From Roridomyces roridus (Eukaryota; Basidiomycota; Agaricomycetes; Agaricales; Mycenaceae): 64,000 nucleotides of DNA. Position numbers and translations under genes: made by a program. The notes beneath the pieces are model-generated. The model searched no databases and was not told the DNA's origin. It worked only from the letters and a program-made list of their open reading frames with translations. The DNA lies in assembly GCA_029378245.1 (NCBI GenBank), contig JARKIF010000053.1, forward strand, positions 1-64,000, in the 5' to 3' direction. This document shows positions 11,377 through 22,559 of this stretch, piece after piece. The number at the start of each line of letters is the position of its first letter. Within the stretch, counting starts at the first letter, position 1.

Positions 11377-12128
11377 AGCTTTCCCCTCCCTTTTTACCAA
11401 ATCACAATTCAAGTCGTAGTCCATACGCGTCCACTCCTTATACTGCGATTTTTCCTCGTCTAACTCCTACTCCACTCGTTTAACTCAATTCCCCTCGACC
11501 AACTCCTAGTACTTTCCTTGTATCCGTTTCCCTAGAAAAGTATTCCTAGCTAGATACCAGCATAAAATGCAATGTCTCTCGCCTGGACTCATTTCGCCCT
11601 GTTTCAAGGAGGGTATCCACGAGTATAGGATTCCTCGGCCGAGCTCCACCGCCAACCGGTGGTTACGTACAGGCTGATTGTCGGATCCTGCCAAATATCC
11701 GGTGTTCACGTTAGCCCGGCACCATCGTCGATCTTTTACGTCACTTCCTCGCATAGATACCATCCGACGGTCCGGCATTTCACCAGATCCTTGGCTTGGC
11801 ACCTCAAATTTTCAGGCATCCTAGCCAGACGGCCGACTCCCCGTCCCTACATTGTCGTAGAAGACTTGTATCCGTCTTCTATTCCATGTATCGGGAGTAA
11901 GCGAAGTCGTATCCAGCCCCAGCGATTCCCAATTACCAATTTTCTTCAGGCACATCATTGTTTCCAGGACCCAAAACATATGGATGGCGACTCTGCAGAT
12001 CGGAATTTTCGATTGGAACTGTGGAGCGCTTGTTCAAATGGATTTATCAGGTCAGGGAGATGGTCACAAATAGGCCGAGACCAAAATTTTCGGTATCTGC
12101 CCCATCTTTCCTTCGTACTGCTTCACCA
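11377..12128. other. Cargo intergenic region upstream of cargo gene 3
   Basis: No gene is seen. Near-matches of the element motif occur (TTGTATCCGT near 11519, ATATCCGG near 11695, GTATCCGT near 11869). The last 100 bp hold TTTATCAGG and A/T-rich sequence that may be the promoter of the next gene. Confidence 0.4.
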
Positions 12129-12660
12129 ATGAGCCTCCCCACCGTTCTTGACGAGTTCAAGCCTGCCCCTGGCTTCGAGATCCGTTGGGCCAGCGCTCGT
12201 ACCGATTCTGACGCGTTGCTCAACCTCAGCCCCAACGCTCCTCTTCGTGCTACCTTCAAGCGCGCTACCGACTGCATGAGATCTTGGGTTCGTGGTCCCA
12301 TCCTCTCTTTTCACAGTATTCCGGTTGAACTGTCCTCAATACAGGAGCCTTTCCTTACGGAACCCAACCTTTCGCTCGTTATCGCCGAATACGAGATTCA
12401 GGCTCTATTGTCGTCGGTCGAGATTCGTATTCTCCAGATCAAGTTCGAGTTCCAGCACACTGGCGTCCCTTACGATTCGAGCTTTGAGGCCGCCCTCATC
12501 ACCTTCTCTTCTGGCTGCGACCGTTACCGCGCCGGAATTGAGAAGATCAAGGTCGAGCTCGGTATCTATCGTTTTACCGCTGAAGGTACGTTTCACACAT
12601 TCTACCCCCGGACGACAATTGATTCTGTCCCCAGAATCGCGTACTCCCGTCACGGAATAG
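12129..12660 (+). CDS. Cargo gene 3: small W-intron cargo family protein
   Basis: Start ATG at 12129 (MSLPTVLDEFKPAPGFE). Exon 1 is 12129-12287 (53 codons), again ending after Trp (CMRSW). Exon 2 is 12345-12585 and begins EPFLTEPNLSLVIAEYEIQ, followed by LLSSVEIRILQIKFEFQ and FSSGCDRYRAGIEKIKVELG. Exon 3 from 12635 adds a few residues and ends at TAG 12658-12660. The protein is about 142 residues and mostly helical by inspection. It is most like cargo genes 4 and 5: the EP(L/F)(L/M)L.. start of exon 2 and the GC(D/N)RYR motif near the end are shared with gene 5. No signal peptide or membrane segment. Function unknown. Confidence 0.65.
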
Positions 12661-12918
12661 AGTCGTTCAAGGACAGCCAGAGGCTCCAGTAGTAGCGCCC
12701 GGATACTTAGATTATCATGTAAATTTAAGCAATAATCCGTTTTTGGCTTCTTCCTGGATCACGGTGTCTCCTCAATTTCAAACTGCCCCATCCACGCGAT
12801 CACCTAAGACGGCGATTGTCGCACACATGACTGTTTCACAGCCCGGAATAACACTACCACCGGATTACCCTTGCCACGGCCTTATAAGGGGCCGGATACA
12901 GATAATCCGCAATTATCC

Positions 12919-13421
12919 ATGGCCGAATTCACTTCCATCCTCGTTACCAACGCCCATAAAGCGTTCATCCCCAGCCCTGGCACTGCTACTCGTGTCGCCG
13001 CAGTCTTCCTCGCCTCGGACCACCTCCTCAAGACGCCGACGGAGTACAACACTCGTCTCACGCTTGTCCGGGTTGCAACCTGCCTCAATGCCTGGGTGCG
13101 TTCCTTGTATCCGAGCTCCCCAACGTGTATCTGACCTGGATACTAGGAACCCCTGTTGACTAACCTCAACGTCACCCACACCGCTCGTTGCCCCGAGATG
13201 GTCGTGCTTGCCGTCGAAGTCAAGGCCAAGATGGAGCGCCTCACTTCGCTCCCGGTCGACGGCACCCTCGATAGTGGCCTTGCCCATACCATTATCTTCC
13301 CCGAGCGCGCTCAGTTTTACAATGGTTATGAGCGCCTCCTCAACGCCGCGCCGTGAGTTCATTTGCACTCCTGCTTGCCACACACTCATCGCTCCACAGC
13401 GTCGACCTCAGCGGACTCTAA
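12919..13421 (+). CDS. Cargo gene 4: small W-intron cargo family protein
   Basis: Start ATG at 12919 (MAEFTSILVTNAHKAF). Exon 1 is 12919-13095 (59 codons) and ends after Trp (CLNAW). Exon 2 is 13147-13352 and begins EPLLTNLNVTHTARCPEMVV, then LAVEVKAKMERLTSLPVDG and PERAQFYNGYERLLNAAP. Exon 3 is 13400-13421 (VDLSGL, stop). The intron phase and position after Trp, and the EPLLT exon-2 start, match its neighbours. Two CCGGATAC octamers (12699 and 12892) lie between gene 3 and this start, the nearer ending 20 bp before the ATG. Function unknown. Confidence 0.65.
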
Positions 13422-13647
13422 GCTAGAATAACTCTCCGGCCGTAGATACTATCCATGTGTACCTAGCTCCGTGATAAATCGGTTATTGTTGACCCAGAAA
13501 TCCCTACTTGAGACGTCCACGCGGTGATTTTCCAAGTACCTGGTTCGATACCTGGTTCAGCTGATCGGATTGTCGTATCCGGGGTTTCCGAAATGATAGG
13601 CGAGTAGCTTTTAGCGATTTTTGCATTGAAATAGAGCGCCCTGGACC

Positions 13648-14108
13648 ATGGAGTTCCCTACCCACACCCATCCCTGCGTCTTCAAAATGCTCGTCTCTCG
13701 CTTTACCCGTATCGTTCCCATGCCCGAGTTTACTCCACCCGCCGACCTCCGCGGAGACTGGTTGCACATCATCATCGCTTCGCACGAACTGCTTCAACTC
13801 GTCGGGCTCGGAGACCACAAGGAGACGAACAAGATCATGTCCAGATGCGCTAGACTCTGGGTGAGCTCGCTACATACTGGTCTTCTCGCCGATATTCATC
13901 CTTGCAGCTCCGTTTCCTCGAGGAACCTTTGATGCTGCTCATCCTCGGCCAGGAGGGTGTCGCCACTCTCCTTGCCGCCATTGAAATCAAGATTACCCAA
14001 ATCGCGTACGACCGCAAGAACCTTCATGGGCCCAATTACGTTCGCATTCCCGAGATTGTGAACTCGTTCTTGGTTGGCTGCAACCGCTATCGACTCGCTC
14101 GCTTCTAA
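13648..14108 (+). CDS. Cargo gene 5: small W-intron cargo family protein, next to integrase
   Basis: Start ATG at 13648 (MEFPTHTHPCVFKMLVSRF). Exon 1 is 13648-13860 (71 codons) and ends after Trp (RCARLW). Exon 2 is 13908-14108 and begins LRFLEEPLMLLILGQEGVA, then AAIEIKITQIAYDRKNL and NSFLVGCNRYRLARF, stop. The two-exon layout is the simplest form of the family. The gene ends 120 bp from the integrase stop, so the two coding regions converge tail to tail. A GTATCCGG octamer lies 66 bp upstream of the start (13575-13582). Function unknown. Confidence 0.65.
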
Positions 14109-14227
14109 ATAAGCGGTATGTCCTACGTTCTTCTTCCGTACCCTCCCTCAACTGCTTCTTTAGCCTGGTATTCCGTCCCGACCCTTGATACGTAGATTTG
14201 TAGTCCATGTATCATCGCCGTTTCTTG

Positions 14228-15980
14228 CTAAATACCACGTTGGCTTCTCTTCTTGGTGCGAGTAGAACGCCTCGGCCCTTCCTCGAGTACCAGCTCCTCA
14301 TCGCCTTCCAAGGCATCCTCTTCTGCCTTTTCTTCATCGCTCAACTCAGCAGGGTCACGCTGCTCCCAGTCCGGGTCCAAGGTGATGTCCTCAAACTGAT
14401 AGTCTCGACCCGAAGTTTCGTCCCTAGGTTGTCGTCGCTCTACTAATATGTCCAATTCCTCTTTGGTCATATCAATCAGCTCTTCGATTTTGCTCTTGAA
14501 CTTGATGGTTTTGCGCGCAAAGTATGGAACCACCCGAAACGCTCCGACCTTTCCAGGATACACAGCGCCGTTCATTTCACATACAATGTACGAGCCACCT
14601 TGCGTCCGTCGCAGAATTACCATGGGGCCCAAGTACTTGGGTTCGAGTTTCGTGTTGAGCGACTTCTCAACTCGAGTATTCCGAATGAGTACCAAGTCTC
14701 CAGGTTGGAAATCATGATTCTTGATCGAATTCCCGAATTCCTCAGCATAGCGCTTGACTGCTGCCAGTTTTTCAGCATCAACACGCTGCCGCATCTCTTC
14801 TACATGTTGCCTATGTTTTGCCAGTGCCCTAGCCCTCAAGCCTACAAGGTCTTCTGTCGAGATTATCTCTCCTGGATAATCTACTAACCAAGTCGCTTCC
14901 ACAATGTCGAGTGGCACAGTGGGATGACAACCCGTCACTGCATAATAGGGTGAACAACCCAAGCCGCGTCGGGTTGTAATCCTATCAGCCCATACTACTT
15001 GCGGTAAGAACCAGAACCATTTCCTAACATCCCCCCCAGTGGCTTTGTATACCATCTGGCGCATTTGCTTATGACCAGATTCCACGGGTCCGTTGGCTTG
15101 TGAGTTGTACGGGGAGATACGAATACCTGTTATCCCGTATTTCAGATTCAGCCACTCGAGCGCCGCTAGGAACTGTGGTGCGTTGTCCGTCACTATTTCC
15201 TTCGGACAGCCCCATCTGCAAATGATATGTTCCAGCAAGAAACGTCCCAGCGCAGCTGCGTTGTCGGCTTTAAGACCTTTAGACTCCAGCCACCGACTGA
15301 GAGAATCCCTAGCCGATACTACGTAACGACAGCCGTTCGATATAGCCCCCATAATCGCAACATTGACATGGATCTTCTGGAATAGGCTCGGCGTGAACGT
15401 TGGGACCGGAGGTATCCGCAATAACTCTTCTTTTCGAGTCTGGCACAGATGACAACTCTGAACATACCATTTGATGTCATGTTCCATCTCTGGCCACCAG
15501 AACCTCTGCTCAATTAGAGATCTGGTTGCATATATCCCTCTATGTCCCAAACTATCGTGCGAAGCCCTCATCATGTACATTCTGTGCTCCTTTTCCACTA
15601 CCAGTTTGTGAGCTGAGTCCGCTGAGCGTCGGAATAATCGTCCTTGGGGATCCAAGAAGAATTTCCTAGCGTACTGGATAAAACGCCTCAGTGCCAAAGG
15701 ATTTATGTTCTTTGGCCTATTGTTTATAGGATCCAGTAGCCACTGCTTCACGTATCCGAGCTTCCAATCCTGATTCTTTGCTCCTACCGACCTCATGCCC
15801 TCCGGATACGTTTCCCTTTTTGCAGGATCGAACTTGAAAGCGTCTGGTGGTAAGAGAGGTTCTTCCTCACGGATATGGCTCATGATAAATTGAGGTATCT
15901 CCAAGTCTTTCTCTCGGAATTTCTCTCTGATCATTCTAGCTTCCCCGCGTTCCAGTCCATATAGTTCATTTAATGCGTTA
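14228..15980 (-). CDS. Gypsy integrase (3' part of pol), catalytic Asp replaced by Asn
   Basis: Integrase with an N-terminal zinc-binding HHCC module (HDSLGHRGIYATRSLIEQ, then SCHLCQTRK). The retroviral-type core follows: the position expected for the first catalytic Asp reads KIHVNVAIMGAISNG, the second Asp is in IVTDNAPQFL and the Glu in YNSQANGPVESGH. The chromodomain-type module seen in some Gypsy integrases is not evident; the C-terminus has a GPRF-like barrel (LEPKYLGPMVILRRTQGGSY) and a charged tail. The frame is open upstream to the KDZ insertion point at 15980 (NELYGLERGEAR), so this is the 3' half of pol, not a separate gene. The Asp-to-Asn change (GAT to AAT) should abolish strand transfer. 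Its stop at 14228-14230 faces cargo gene 5. Confidence 0.85.
15971..15980. repeat. Left copy of the 10-bp direct repeat flanking the KDZ element
   Basis: TAATGCGTTA, repeated exactly at 29463-29472. It may be a target duplication or, being nearly palindromic, partly the element's own terminus. Coding phase relative to the repeat differs on the integrase and RT sides. Confidence 0.6.
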
Positions 15981-16319
15981 AAGGTGGGCTGTGGCCGGGT
16001 GGTGTAATGCGTTATCTACGGATGGTTGCCCACCATCAAGATTTTCGCTGTGCGGCTGTTCGGCACAGTGGTTGGGTAGTTTGGGCTGCCGGTTTCGGCG
16101 GTTTTGCTGCTCCCGTCAGCTGTCGGAGTTCGAAATAAAGGTGTAAGCAGTAAAATACAATATATTCGTTGATTTTGGGCCTCGGCAGGCCTCGGCATTT
16201 GTACATACATGTAAATACACTCAAAAGATGGTCCAAAATGCGCCAATTGCGCGCCGCGCGTGCTCGGCAGTTACCCCAGCATCAATGTACACCTCTCTCG
16301 GCTGGTCCTCCGCCAACCT

Positions 16320-19300
16320 CTACGTGTCTGCAGGGCTCTGCGCAGGCGGGAGCACCTCCGGCTCGATATCCTCCATTTCCCCACCACCGCTGCGCTCGAT
16401 ACCCTCCATCGGGATCGGTGTTTCGCCCGCAGCCTCGCCCGCTCCTGACCCGGTCCCTCCTGCTCCTGTGCCTCCTGCCTCATTTGCAACAGCATCCTCC
16501 ATCAGAAGCGCACGCAGCCCTCCCCCACGGCCTGCAGCAAAGTTGCTGCCACGCCCTGCGAACCTTGCGCGCACGCTACCGCGGGGGCGACCTCTTCCGT
16601 GCACCGGGGTTATCTTCGTGCGCGGGCCGCGCACCACCGCCGGCATCATCTCCTCCGGCTGTACCTCGTCGTCGTCCTCGTCGACCTCCGCGGCTGCCGA
16701 AACCGATGCGGTCATATGACCCAGCGCCCAGTGCACATCCATCACCACGCGCTCCCACTCCTCCCGCTGCTCCGCCGTCTTGATCCCAGCATCCCACCAC
16801 CGTAAGCACGCCAGGACGTTGAGGAGGCCGTTAACCCCTGGCTTATTCAGCTCGTCCCATGGTCCCGAACCCTTCTGCACGAGCGTGCCGCCCTCCTTCC
16901 TCCACGCCGGGTTAATATGTGTCCACCACTGCCATACGTCCGCCGGGAATGTCGCCATATTCACGTCAGGGTCCTTGCTGCGCCCGACCCCTATCCACTT
17001 GGTGATTTCCTTTGGTCGTGCCGCGGTGCCCCATGCCGTTGCGCCCTACGCGAACGTCAGCGTATGTAAGATGACGGAAGAAAGCTGCTAGCGACTTACC
17101 TGGCGAGCAGCCGGAGCCTCCTGCTCGTGCTTGTACCACAAATCGACCACTTCTTCCCACACCGCACCTTTCTCTCCATCCATCAGCTTCTCCTTCCATT
17201 CAGCAGCCCAATTCGCGAGCGTCGCCTTGCGCGTTTGGGGACGAGGACCCGGCGCCTTCGGCGTAGGCTTGGGCTTGGGCTTGGGCTTGTTGACATGGGC
17301 GTGGGTGGCTTCATCCCCTTCCTCCTCGTCATCATCCTCCTCGCTTCCACTTCCACCGCCGTCCCACCTGTTGTCACCATCCCCGTCACTATCCTCGTCA
17401 TCGCTGTCGCTGGTCTTCTTCGCCCGCTTCCCCTTTCTGCTGCTTCCAGCATCTTCCTCATCATCCTCTTCCCGCCTCGCCTGTTTCGCCTTGCCGCCCT
17501 TCTGCTTCTGCTTCACCGGCACCCGTTTTTTCATCCCAACGAACGCCTCACTCGTCAACAAGCCCAGGTCGCGATTGCGCGCACGGTTTTCGGCAGCATT
17601 AATCTCCCGCTGGCGATCATCCGCTGTCAAACGCCGCAAGGAGCGCGCCCGCCTGTCCAGATCCTCCGGACTCAAGGCAAGCATCTCCGCCCGCAGCGCT
17701 GGCGTCATTCCTTCAATGCCCCACGTCTCCGTGTCCCGGATCCCAATGGCTGCAGTTGTCGAGTTCGGGGTAGTACTCGAGTTGATCCCCGCACTTGAGG
17801 TCGAGGTAGAGGTCGTCGTTTCGACCCTACCATCCATCTCGTCATTGACGGCAAACTCGACGTTTGGTGCAGGTGGCTCCGACGTCATTCGAATCAGATT
17901 GGGCTGAGTGAGCATGTGTACGGGAGGAGCGGCGGGCGCAGAGGTCGATGGCGTGCTAGTTGATGTCGACGGCGCGGGAATCGAAGTATCCTTGACGACG
18001 GAGACGATGGACATTAGGGGATTGGGCTGCGCAGGCGTGCTGTTAGCAGGCGGTGTGGGCATCTGCGGCGTTCCCGACGATTGTGCTGCCGATGGCGCCG
18101 TCTTGCCGGCGGCCAGGGCTGCCGCCTCGTCGACAGAGGCACAGGAGACGTCCTTGCCATTCTCTGGACACAGTGGTTAGTCATGTATCGCGCATCTTAC
18201 TTAAAAAAAAACGCACCCTCCTCGACCTTCAGCACAAACGAGAGGAACATCTTGAGCATCTTCTCGTAGTCGTCCGGTTTTGACGCAGCCCAACCTTCCC
18301 CATCGACATCTCCCGCATTTACACTGGATAAGTCGTTAGCTGGTCCCTCAATGCGTTCTGCTCCTCAACAGGCAGTTCACCCAGCATCTTCTTCGCCAGC
18401 GCCACGCGCGCTGCTATCTGATCCTTGGCCGCAAGCCCTGCATGTTCCTTCTTGAAGCGGTCGCCAACGACCTGCTTGTAATCTTTGTGCTGCAGCATAT
18501 ATTGGGCGGGGGAGGCCCTCTTGGGTGGGTGTTATAAAGTCATTTTTCATTGAAAAATATCTGGCTCAAGTGGTAGGCGGAGACGATATAGTGAGCACAA
18601 GTGCAGGTCACATGTCAGGCTATTTTGGCTTGACGCAAGTCCAAAATGCAGATCACATGATTTCAAGTTGAGACACAAGACAGAGACGCAAGTGGCAAGT
18701 TAAGACGCAACTTGGAGACACAGGTCATGTGACTTCCGAATTAGGCTCTATGAGGAAATTATGTGATGGAGATAATTTGAAATACTAGAACTGGAAATTT
18801 CCTCATTTGGCCATGTTTTTGCTGCTGGCCTCTGGCTAGACTCGCGACCAGTCGGGTTTAGTCGGGTGATCACGAGACGAGCAAGGGATCAACCTTCCTA
18901 AAACGACTGGGATATTTGGTCATCATTTTGGCAGGACCTGCCAAGCATGAGTTCGGACTTAGGAAATTTTCTTCGTGAACCTTCAAAAAGAAAGTGTCAA
19001 AACATGTATAGAGAAAGTCGCTTATTTTTGGATTCTGAGTCGAACGAGACCAACTTTTTTTCGAGGGTAAATTTGACTTTTGCCACTGAGTGCTGAATTG
19101 ACAGCGGAACGGTCCCCGAAAGCTCCAATAACGTTGGGAACGTTACCACTACCTCTGCAACAACATTCCTAGCATCATCTGCCGCGGTCTTGAAACTCAA
19201 ACAACTTTTTTTCGCCAAGTCCAAACTCATGTTTCGCTGGCTCACCCAAAAGGGTCACCAGATGTCCCAGCCGCTTCGCCGATCGTGATAAGCGCAGCCA

Positions 19301-20498
19301 CGTGAGGCGAACGCGGATGGTCACGAGCCTAGCCTCTGGCATGTTTTGAGATTCTACCACATAGGCAACTGAGATTACAAAAGTAGTATCTTTCATTAGT
19401 GTAACAGCACATTGATCAAATGAAATTCCAAACACTTTATATCTACCCATTGTTCTCCTCAAAAAGATACAGTAGTAGACGGACAACAATAACAAGTGGA
19501 TTCATGATGGGATTCAGAGTTTTCGACACTTTTCAATATCACCTGATCATGGATTATGTAAGATCATGGGAACGTGTGATCATATCATCACTTGTATCAG
19601 AATCTTGGATCAACATCTGATCCAAAATTGAATCACATGACCTCGTCTGGGAGTTGCGTCCTGCGTCTGGGAGTTGCGTCTCAACTTGCACTTTTAGGAC
19701 CTGTGTCCCATGCTTGCCTTGGGTGGTGCTACCACATGATAGGCATCTAGAACCTGTGTCAGGGCCATATCACCATGTCTAGTCGACTTCCCTGTCCAGC
19801 AAAACCTGGGAACTAAACCTGAAAAGATGCATAAACTTGTGTACCACTACATTGAATTAATGCCTTGCATCTGCACCATTGACACTGTAATTTTCAATGA
19901 TAAATGCTGTCATAGGGTGTGCGTTGGCAGCGCGCATCTCCGCGAAGTAGGTGAAGAAGGGGTTGGAGCGGATGCTATGAGTTTTGCCGCGCTGGCGATT
20001 AAACCAGTTTTTGAGAGTCTGGGTCTCGTCAGGGAATACGGTCGTGACTGACGGAAAAAAAATATGCACCACTTTCATGTCTGTTTGAATCTGGGCCTTC
20101 TTGTCTCGGTCCTCCTCCGACAGATCCTCATCCTTCTCCTCCACCCCTGGTGCGTCCTCGTCCGGCTCTTCTTTCAGCGACAGCCTCCAGGGGAATTTGC
20201 GCCAGTATTGCGAGCACAGCTGGCGCCAGAAGGTTTCCAGAGCGCTTCTGTTGCCTGGCATCTTGCGTGCAGCGGAGGCGGACAGGTAGTCGTCGATACG
20301 GGAGCGCAGAAACTCAAGGCGTTGACCGTGAAAATTTCCTTTGTTCCCCCGTTTTTTGGAAGCCACAACAACCTCATCGTCGTCGCTGCCGGAGGCGTCG
20401 TCGTTGCAAGAGCGGGAAGGCTTGGGGCCGTTGGGTGGCTTGGGGTGCTTGACCTTGGGGTTGGGGTTGGTCTTGCGCTGGGTGTTGTTTCTGCCCAT
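16320..20498 (-). pseudogene. KDZ companion gene A, split by a 1.38-kb insertion
   Basis: Start ATG at 20498 (MGRNNTQRKTNPNPKVKHPK). The N-terminus has an acidic/basic linker, then NKGNFHGQRLEFLRSRIDDYL and FWRQLCSQYWRKFPWR, ending ..MRAANAHP at 19921. The frame resumes at 18526 with PKRASPAQYMLQHKDYKQVV. It continues through a long disordered Ser/Thr/Pro and Lys/Glu-rich middle (exon 17088-18062 region) to a conserved C-terminal block, DVWQWWTHINPAWRKEGG and GPWDELNKPGVNGLLNVLACL, with stop at 16320. I recall similar WWT.INP.WR proteins beside KDZ transposases in agarics (not searched). Removing 18533-19914 plus one GGGTGT copy restores the frame. No enzymatic motif is seen; a role in transposition is inferred from linkage only. 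Confidence 0.65.
18533..19914. mobile_element. Non-autonomous TIR element (1382 bp) nested in KDZ companion gene A
   Basis: Termini read inward as TATAAAGTCATTTTTCATTG from the left and TATGACAGCATTTATCATTG from the right, giving imperfect TIRs of about 27 bp with a shared CATTGAAAA core. It is flanked by GGGTGT at 18527-18532 and 19915-19920 (6-bp target duplication). A second inverted pair with GCAAGTTRAGACGCAACT lies subterminally (about 18695 and 19675). No transposase ORF is evident. A 6-bp duplication does not by itself assign a superfamily. Confidence 0.75.
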
Positions 20499-20803
20499 TG
20501 CGAGAGCGAGTGTGTATAGATAGACCGTCAATGAAATCCCATTTGGGTTGTTTGTTATCTGATCCAGTTTTCTCACCAGCCGAAATTCCTGCAGACAATA
20601 TTTTTTCGTCGTCTATATACAAACATGAGGGCTAATGTACAAGTAAATACGGAGCAATTAGTTGCTGTCCAAAAGAGTGCAGGAAGCCAAGATTGTCCAA
20701 GAGGAACAAGCAAATATACAAAGACGAGTCCGCATCAACACCAAATGTACATATTCACCCGCAGCACCACAGACGCACACGAAAACACGCACACCACCAC
20801 TCC

Positions 20804-22165
20804 CTACGCGTCCATCTCCCTCCCCATCATCCACGCCTCCAGAGAAGCGACGTGCTGGGAAACCATGATGCGCGGCTCGAGGTGCAGCCGCACGGCATCG
20901 TCTGCAGCCTCCATGTAGGAGAGGTAGAACACGCGGGAGCCGCGAAGGGCGTACCGCGGCGAGGGGAGGAACGAGCCGGGTGCGGTGACCTGCGTGGTGG
21001 GACCCATACGAGCGGGTGTTACCAGCACCGACGCGTTCGACGAGGTGGAGGCGTTGGAGGTGGTGCTGGATGACACCGACGAGGAGGAGCGCGGGGTGGG
21101 AGTAGACGGCTCGCCCAGACGAGAGCTACCTAAACGCGACGGGCCGGCAACAGCAGCAGCAGCGGTGGTGCTGTGGGCAGCGACGGCGTTGAGGGTGTTC
21201 GCGAGGGAGGTGCCAATGGCGTTGCGAGCCTGTTCCTGGCGGGCTGCGTAGTGGGCTGCTCCCTCGGCGGTGAGGTGTACGCGGGTATTGGGGTCGAGGA
21301 GGCGGCGAGGAGTAGGAGTCTGGGGCTCCCGCTTGGCTACTGCCGGTGAGATTGGCTCGGTTTTGGCGGGGGAAGGGGAAGGAGTGGGGGTAGCACTGAA
21401 ACTAGAAGAGCAGGCGGTCGAGGATAACGACGAGCACGATGACGTGGTGGCATTGAAAGGTGACGGCGCGGGAGGTGCGTGCGTGCACGGCGGAGCAGGT
21501 ACACCACACGGTGGTGGATCGAGTTCGTCCACCGTCGGGGGATGCTCGATTTGAGGACACCCGCCCTGGTGATAAACTGGGCACGCACGAGCCCACCAGT
21601 CCTCGACTGCGTCCCACTCCTTGAGGCGCTGGTGATGGGAGCCGGAGACGCCGTCCGTCTGCAGGCGAGCTACTGATCTGAAAGGTCTCGTCAGTTTTTT
21701 GGAAGCAAGGAGGAGAAAAAAAGAGGACTTACGCATGGCTAAAAACTGCGACGATGCGACCCGAGATGACCGCGTAGAAAGCGCACGCCGAGCACTGACT
21801 ATGTGCAGCACGGTTCTCGTGGCCGCGAGAGCCGAGGTACTGAGGACGGCAAGGCATGGAGCAGTAGCTGAGATGCAGACGGAGGTTTTTTTTTGGGAGG
21901 AGGGCAGTGGGAGGCAAGGAGAGAGAACGATGGATTCGAGGGAGCGTATACGAGGTTATAATGCTGGTGCTGGAGCGACGGTGGCGTGCCCTAGCCCTGG
22001 GCTGGAATTCTGGAACGGTGGCCACGAGCTTTCGAAATCTGGAAAGTACCCCTCCTCCAACTGCCCCACCATGTATCCGGCCAGCACCGAGAAACCCGTT
22101 GTCGAGTCGAAGGGAGAGACAAAGCAGGAGAAGGGAGTGGTGTGAGTCGAGCAATGTGCTGGCAA
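20804..22165 (-). CDS. KDZ companion gene B: RNase H1 N-terminal/viroplasmin-like domain protein
   Basis: The diagnostic segment is split by an intron (GTAAGT..TTTCAG, about 21686-21733). The exon before it ends ACAFYAVISGRIVAVFSHA, and the next begins VARLQTDGVSGSHHQRLKEW followed by DAVEDWWARACPVYHQGGCP. The Y(A/V)V..GR..GVF..W then GxSGSxHxxF pattern is that of the RNase H1 N-terminal (caulimovirus viroplasmin-like) fold, which binds RNA/DNA hybrids. The remainder (to stop 20804) is a long Ser/Thr/Pro-rich linker, then a helical AAHYAARQEQARNAIGTSL block and a C-terminal segment with YALRGSRVFYLSYMEAADDA. No RNase H catalytic domain follows. The 5' end is uncertain; a first exon from 22165 (MPAHCSTHTTPFSC) is plausible. 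Confidence 0.6.
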
Positions 22166-22559
22166 AAAGAGAGTATTGATCTCTCTGACACAGCCTTTAC
22201 CGACCCCGACATCTGACGACGCCCACTACCAACTTGCAGCGTGGCGAGCGACCGGCGTACACTGGTGCCGACGTGCTTCATATCCTTGCAACTGGCGGCG
22301 CCTCGTTCTCCGTCCTCCACGCGTATAGCCCCACCTGTCAATTCTCGATGAATCGCCTCGCGCGCGCCGAGTTATTGGGAACGGACGGAGAAAGTCCAGA
22401 GCGGTTTTGGGAGAAGGTTTCCGAGAGTCGTGAGTCTGAGGGCAGAGAGGAGCGTCCAAGTGACAGCGCATAGTGGAGAATAAAATACAATTTTTGGAGG
22501 AATCTAGCTACAACCAAAATGTAGCTATTGACGAAAAAAATGCCACGTAGTTTTGCAGC

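Noticed and set aside
18997..19495. Minus-strand ORFs in the nested 1382-bp element as a transposase
   Set aside because: Two short overlapping frames lack any DDE-type or other transposase motif.
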